From Asterochloris sp. CNOR1 (Eukaryota > Chlorophyta > Trebouxiophyceae > Trebouxiales > Trebouxiaceae), in contig OZ017749.1 of NCBI GenBank assembly GCA_963969365.1, positions 1,798,001-1,862,000 of the forward strand: a stretch of DNA of 64,000 nt, read 5' to 3'. Position 1 is the first letter of the stretch, and the number at the start of each line of letters is the position of its first letter. Positions 61,964 to 64,000 of the stretch are shown piece after piece. The notes beneath the pieces were generated by a model, which made no database searches, was not told where the DNA came from, and saw only the letters and a program-made list of their open reading frames with translations. A program made the position numbers and the translations under genes.

Positions 61964-64000
61964 ATGACAGACTTCTTCGATGTCCAGAACAAGCAGCAGC
62001 TGGCATTGAACATCCTGCTGATGGTCTCTTACCTGGGGCTCAATAGCACCCTCAACCTGATGAACAAGTGAGGCACCTCCTGCCCCTGCCCTGTGAGGCC
62101 TGCACGCCACTCAGGCCTCCGATACATCCCCTGCAGGTGGGCTCTGGGCATCTATGGGTTCAGGTTTCCTCTGCTGCTGACCTCATGCCACATGGGGTTT
62201 AGCTTCGTGGCCCTGCTGCCCTTCATGCTGCGGGAGCCCTTCCTCAGCAAGCACAAGGACACCCTGTGCAAGCAGTGGAAGGGTCTGGTGGCCATAGGCC
62301 TGTACATGGTAGGCCCTGCTTTCAACAGGGGCAACAGTGTGGCCAGGCACTGGCCATGGTAGCTTTTGCCCACACATATCGCTCTCTCTGGCTGTCCAGC
62401 CATCCAGCAGCTCATGTGCACATTGCCTGCAGGCCCTCAACATTGCCCTGAACAACCTATCCCTGGTTCTCATCACGCTGTCGCTGAATCAAGTCATCAG
62501 GTGCGGGCTGGGGGTCAGGCAGTAGATCAACTTTGCCTGGCTGCCTGAGTGCTAGCCAGCCAGGCTCCACAGAAGCTGCCACGGGCTTGCCAAGGCCCTA
62601 GTGTCACCAGCACACAGAGCAGCTGACATCATCCCCCTTTGGCTTTCGTGCAGACCCACCGACAGCCCTGTGTCTCCCACAAACTGCTGATGCTGCAGCC
62701 CTTCAATAGGCTGCTGCAGCATGCTGCACTGTGGAAGACCAAGTCCATGCAAGGTGCCGCCCACTGCACCCAGGCTTGCATTGCTGCAGCATGCTGCACT
62801 GTACCATGTGCCACTGATCAGAAGCCCAGTGCCAGGCTTGTTTGGCTGCGAGCAATTTTGCCCCAGCAAACTAAGCCATGGCGTGCCAAGGCACAGCACC
62901 GGGGAGCTCCCAGCCCCTGCAAGCAGGCTTGCATTGCTTACTGTAGCCCCCTTGCCCAGTCCGCAGATCATATGTTCCTGTGTGCGCGCCATCAGGCCTG
63001 AATGCTGCTCCGCCGCAGCTGCTACACCCTGCCTGCATGGCCAGCAAGCAGGCGCTCAAAAGTCTCTACGACCGGACTCACCTGTGTAAATGGCATGGAG
63101 CATCCACCTGGCCCTTCCTGCAGATCGCCATCCTTGTATGTAAAGCTGACGCCTCTGGCCTGGAGCCCGCACTGAAGCGGAGCTACTGCAGCTTGCACGC
63201 CCTGCCTGCAGGTCTGCCTGCCCCAAATGCTGGTGCATCAGCCTGAAAGACAATCAGGGCAGCCTGCTCAGCCCTGCCTGCAGGTCAGCAATCCCCGTGT
63301 GCACGGCCGTCCTGGCAGTGTTCATTGAGAAGACCACCCCAAGTCAGGAGGAGCTGACAGCCCTCGTTGTGTTGACCCTAGGGGTCATGGTCACGGTGTG
63401 GGAGGGGTCGGCCACTGGCAGCATCACAGGAATCATGCTGGCCATTGGAGCCACCGTTTGCAATGCCGCTATGATGTCCACCTCTGGCAAGGTATGAAGT
63501 GCCGTGATTTTGAGGTGCATGGCAATGCTGTGCATGGCTGCGACACAGCCCTGATATCTGTCCATGGCAAGGTATTGAAGTGCTGTGGTGTATAAACCTT
63601 ATGCATTGCAGTGCGGTGCATGATGCCACCCTTCCGCATGCAGCCATGGTGTTACCTCTGGCAGTGCTGTGGATTTAGGTCTCTGGTCGCACCGCAATGC
63701 TGTGCATGCTGGCCACTTTTCTCCACTGCTGCCATGACTGCCACCTCTGGCACAGGCCCACAAAGGTTGCACTGCCGGGTTTGTAATGGGCAGTGTGCAG
63801 CAGCCCGGCATGGGTCCTGGGCTTAAAACGGATTGCTCTGGTGTGCTTTGCCCTGTATCCCCTCACCCACTTCAGCCACCATGGGCAGGGCGTAGAGTTC
63901 CACTGAGGTGGTGCCATTTGCATCCCTGCAGGACCCGCCCCATGCTCTGTCCGCCTTCGGCAAGGCACTAGCATGCACTGCAGTATCCTGGTCTGCGGCG
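61964..64000 (+). CDS. Triose-phosphate/nucleotide-sugar transporter family (TPT/DMT), 3' end outside window
   Basis: Multi-pass carrier of the drug/metabolite transporter superfamily, TPT branch, which exchanges sugar phosphates or nucleotide sugars across plastid or Golgi membranes. Exons 61964-62067, 62137-62308, 62433-62500, 63284-63491 join in phase. Family features: LNSTLNLMNKWALG at the first helix, FPLLLTSCHMGFSF, ALNIALNNLSLVLITLSLNQ, then VIRSAIPVCTAVLAVFI and ATVCNAAMMSTSGKV. No transit peptide precedes the first helix, which starts near residue 13, so an endomembrane location is more likely than plastid (inference). The substrate cannot be told. The C-terminal helices lie beyond base 64000; sequence after 63491 is intron with degenerate exon copies. 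Confidence 0.88.
63521..63756 (+). repeat. Degenerate copies of transporter exon end and donor
   Basis: The exon end and intron start TCTGGCAAGGTATGAAGTGC (63484) recur as CATGGCAAGGTATTGAAGTG near 63564. CTGCCACCTCTGGCACAGG (63738-63756) mirrors the exon words GTCCACCTCTGGCAAGG. Confidence 0.7.

Overview
This window is nuclear DNA of an intron-rich green alga. The gene content and gene structure point to a trebouxiophyte-like chlorophyte (inference; I cannot name the species). It carries plant-type genes (a plastid-targeted CxxCxGxG protein, plant-type choline-phosphate cytidylyltransferase, plant-like GT90 enzymes). Genes are split into many short exons whose introns begin GTGAG/GTGGG and nearly always end (C)TGCAG. 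TGTAA, the usual chlorophyte poly(A) signal, lies downstream of several stops. Exons were assembled by reading-frame phase and protein-family similarity, so junctions are predictions.

Layout: 1-4104 (+) 3' part of an APE2-type AP endonuclease with a C-terminal GRF zinc finger; 5139-12018 (+) kinetochore NDC80/HEC1; 12254-13116 (-) small plastid-targeted zinc-motif protein; 13567-17955 (+) choline-phosphate cytidylyltransferase; 18207-26582 (-) long plastid-targeted membrane/coiled-coil/TPR-like protein; 26806-27736 (+) PAP2-type lipid phosphatase; 28240-38832 (+) a 21-exon gene that appears to fuse a cellulose-synthase-like GT2 glycosyltransferase to a GH9 endoglucanase-like domain; 39188-44828 (-) coiled-coil/low-complexity protein starting with an MGCC acylation motif; 47018-49545 and 54050-56538 (+) two tandem intact GT90 O-glycosyltransferase genes set among LINE retrotransposon debris and poly-C tracts; 57370-61150 (+) charged coiled-coil protein of unknown function; 61964-64000 (+) 5' part of a triose-phosphate/nucleotide-sugar transporter family gene, cut by the window edge.

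The genes are housekeeping functions (DNA repair, chromosome segregation, phosphatidylcholine synthesis) mixed with glycan and lipid metabolism; nothing suggests an operon or cluster. Most unusual are: (1) the GT2-GH9 fusion, whose GH9 part lacks the expected catalytic residues; (2) introns in at least five genes that hold degenerate copies of the neighbouring exon ends; (3) at least five GC-AG introns; (4) the GT90 tandem pair with a near-identical internal tract suggesting gene conversion. I saw no tRNA, rRNA or CRISPR array.
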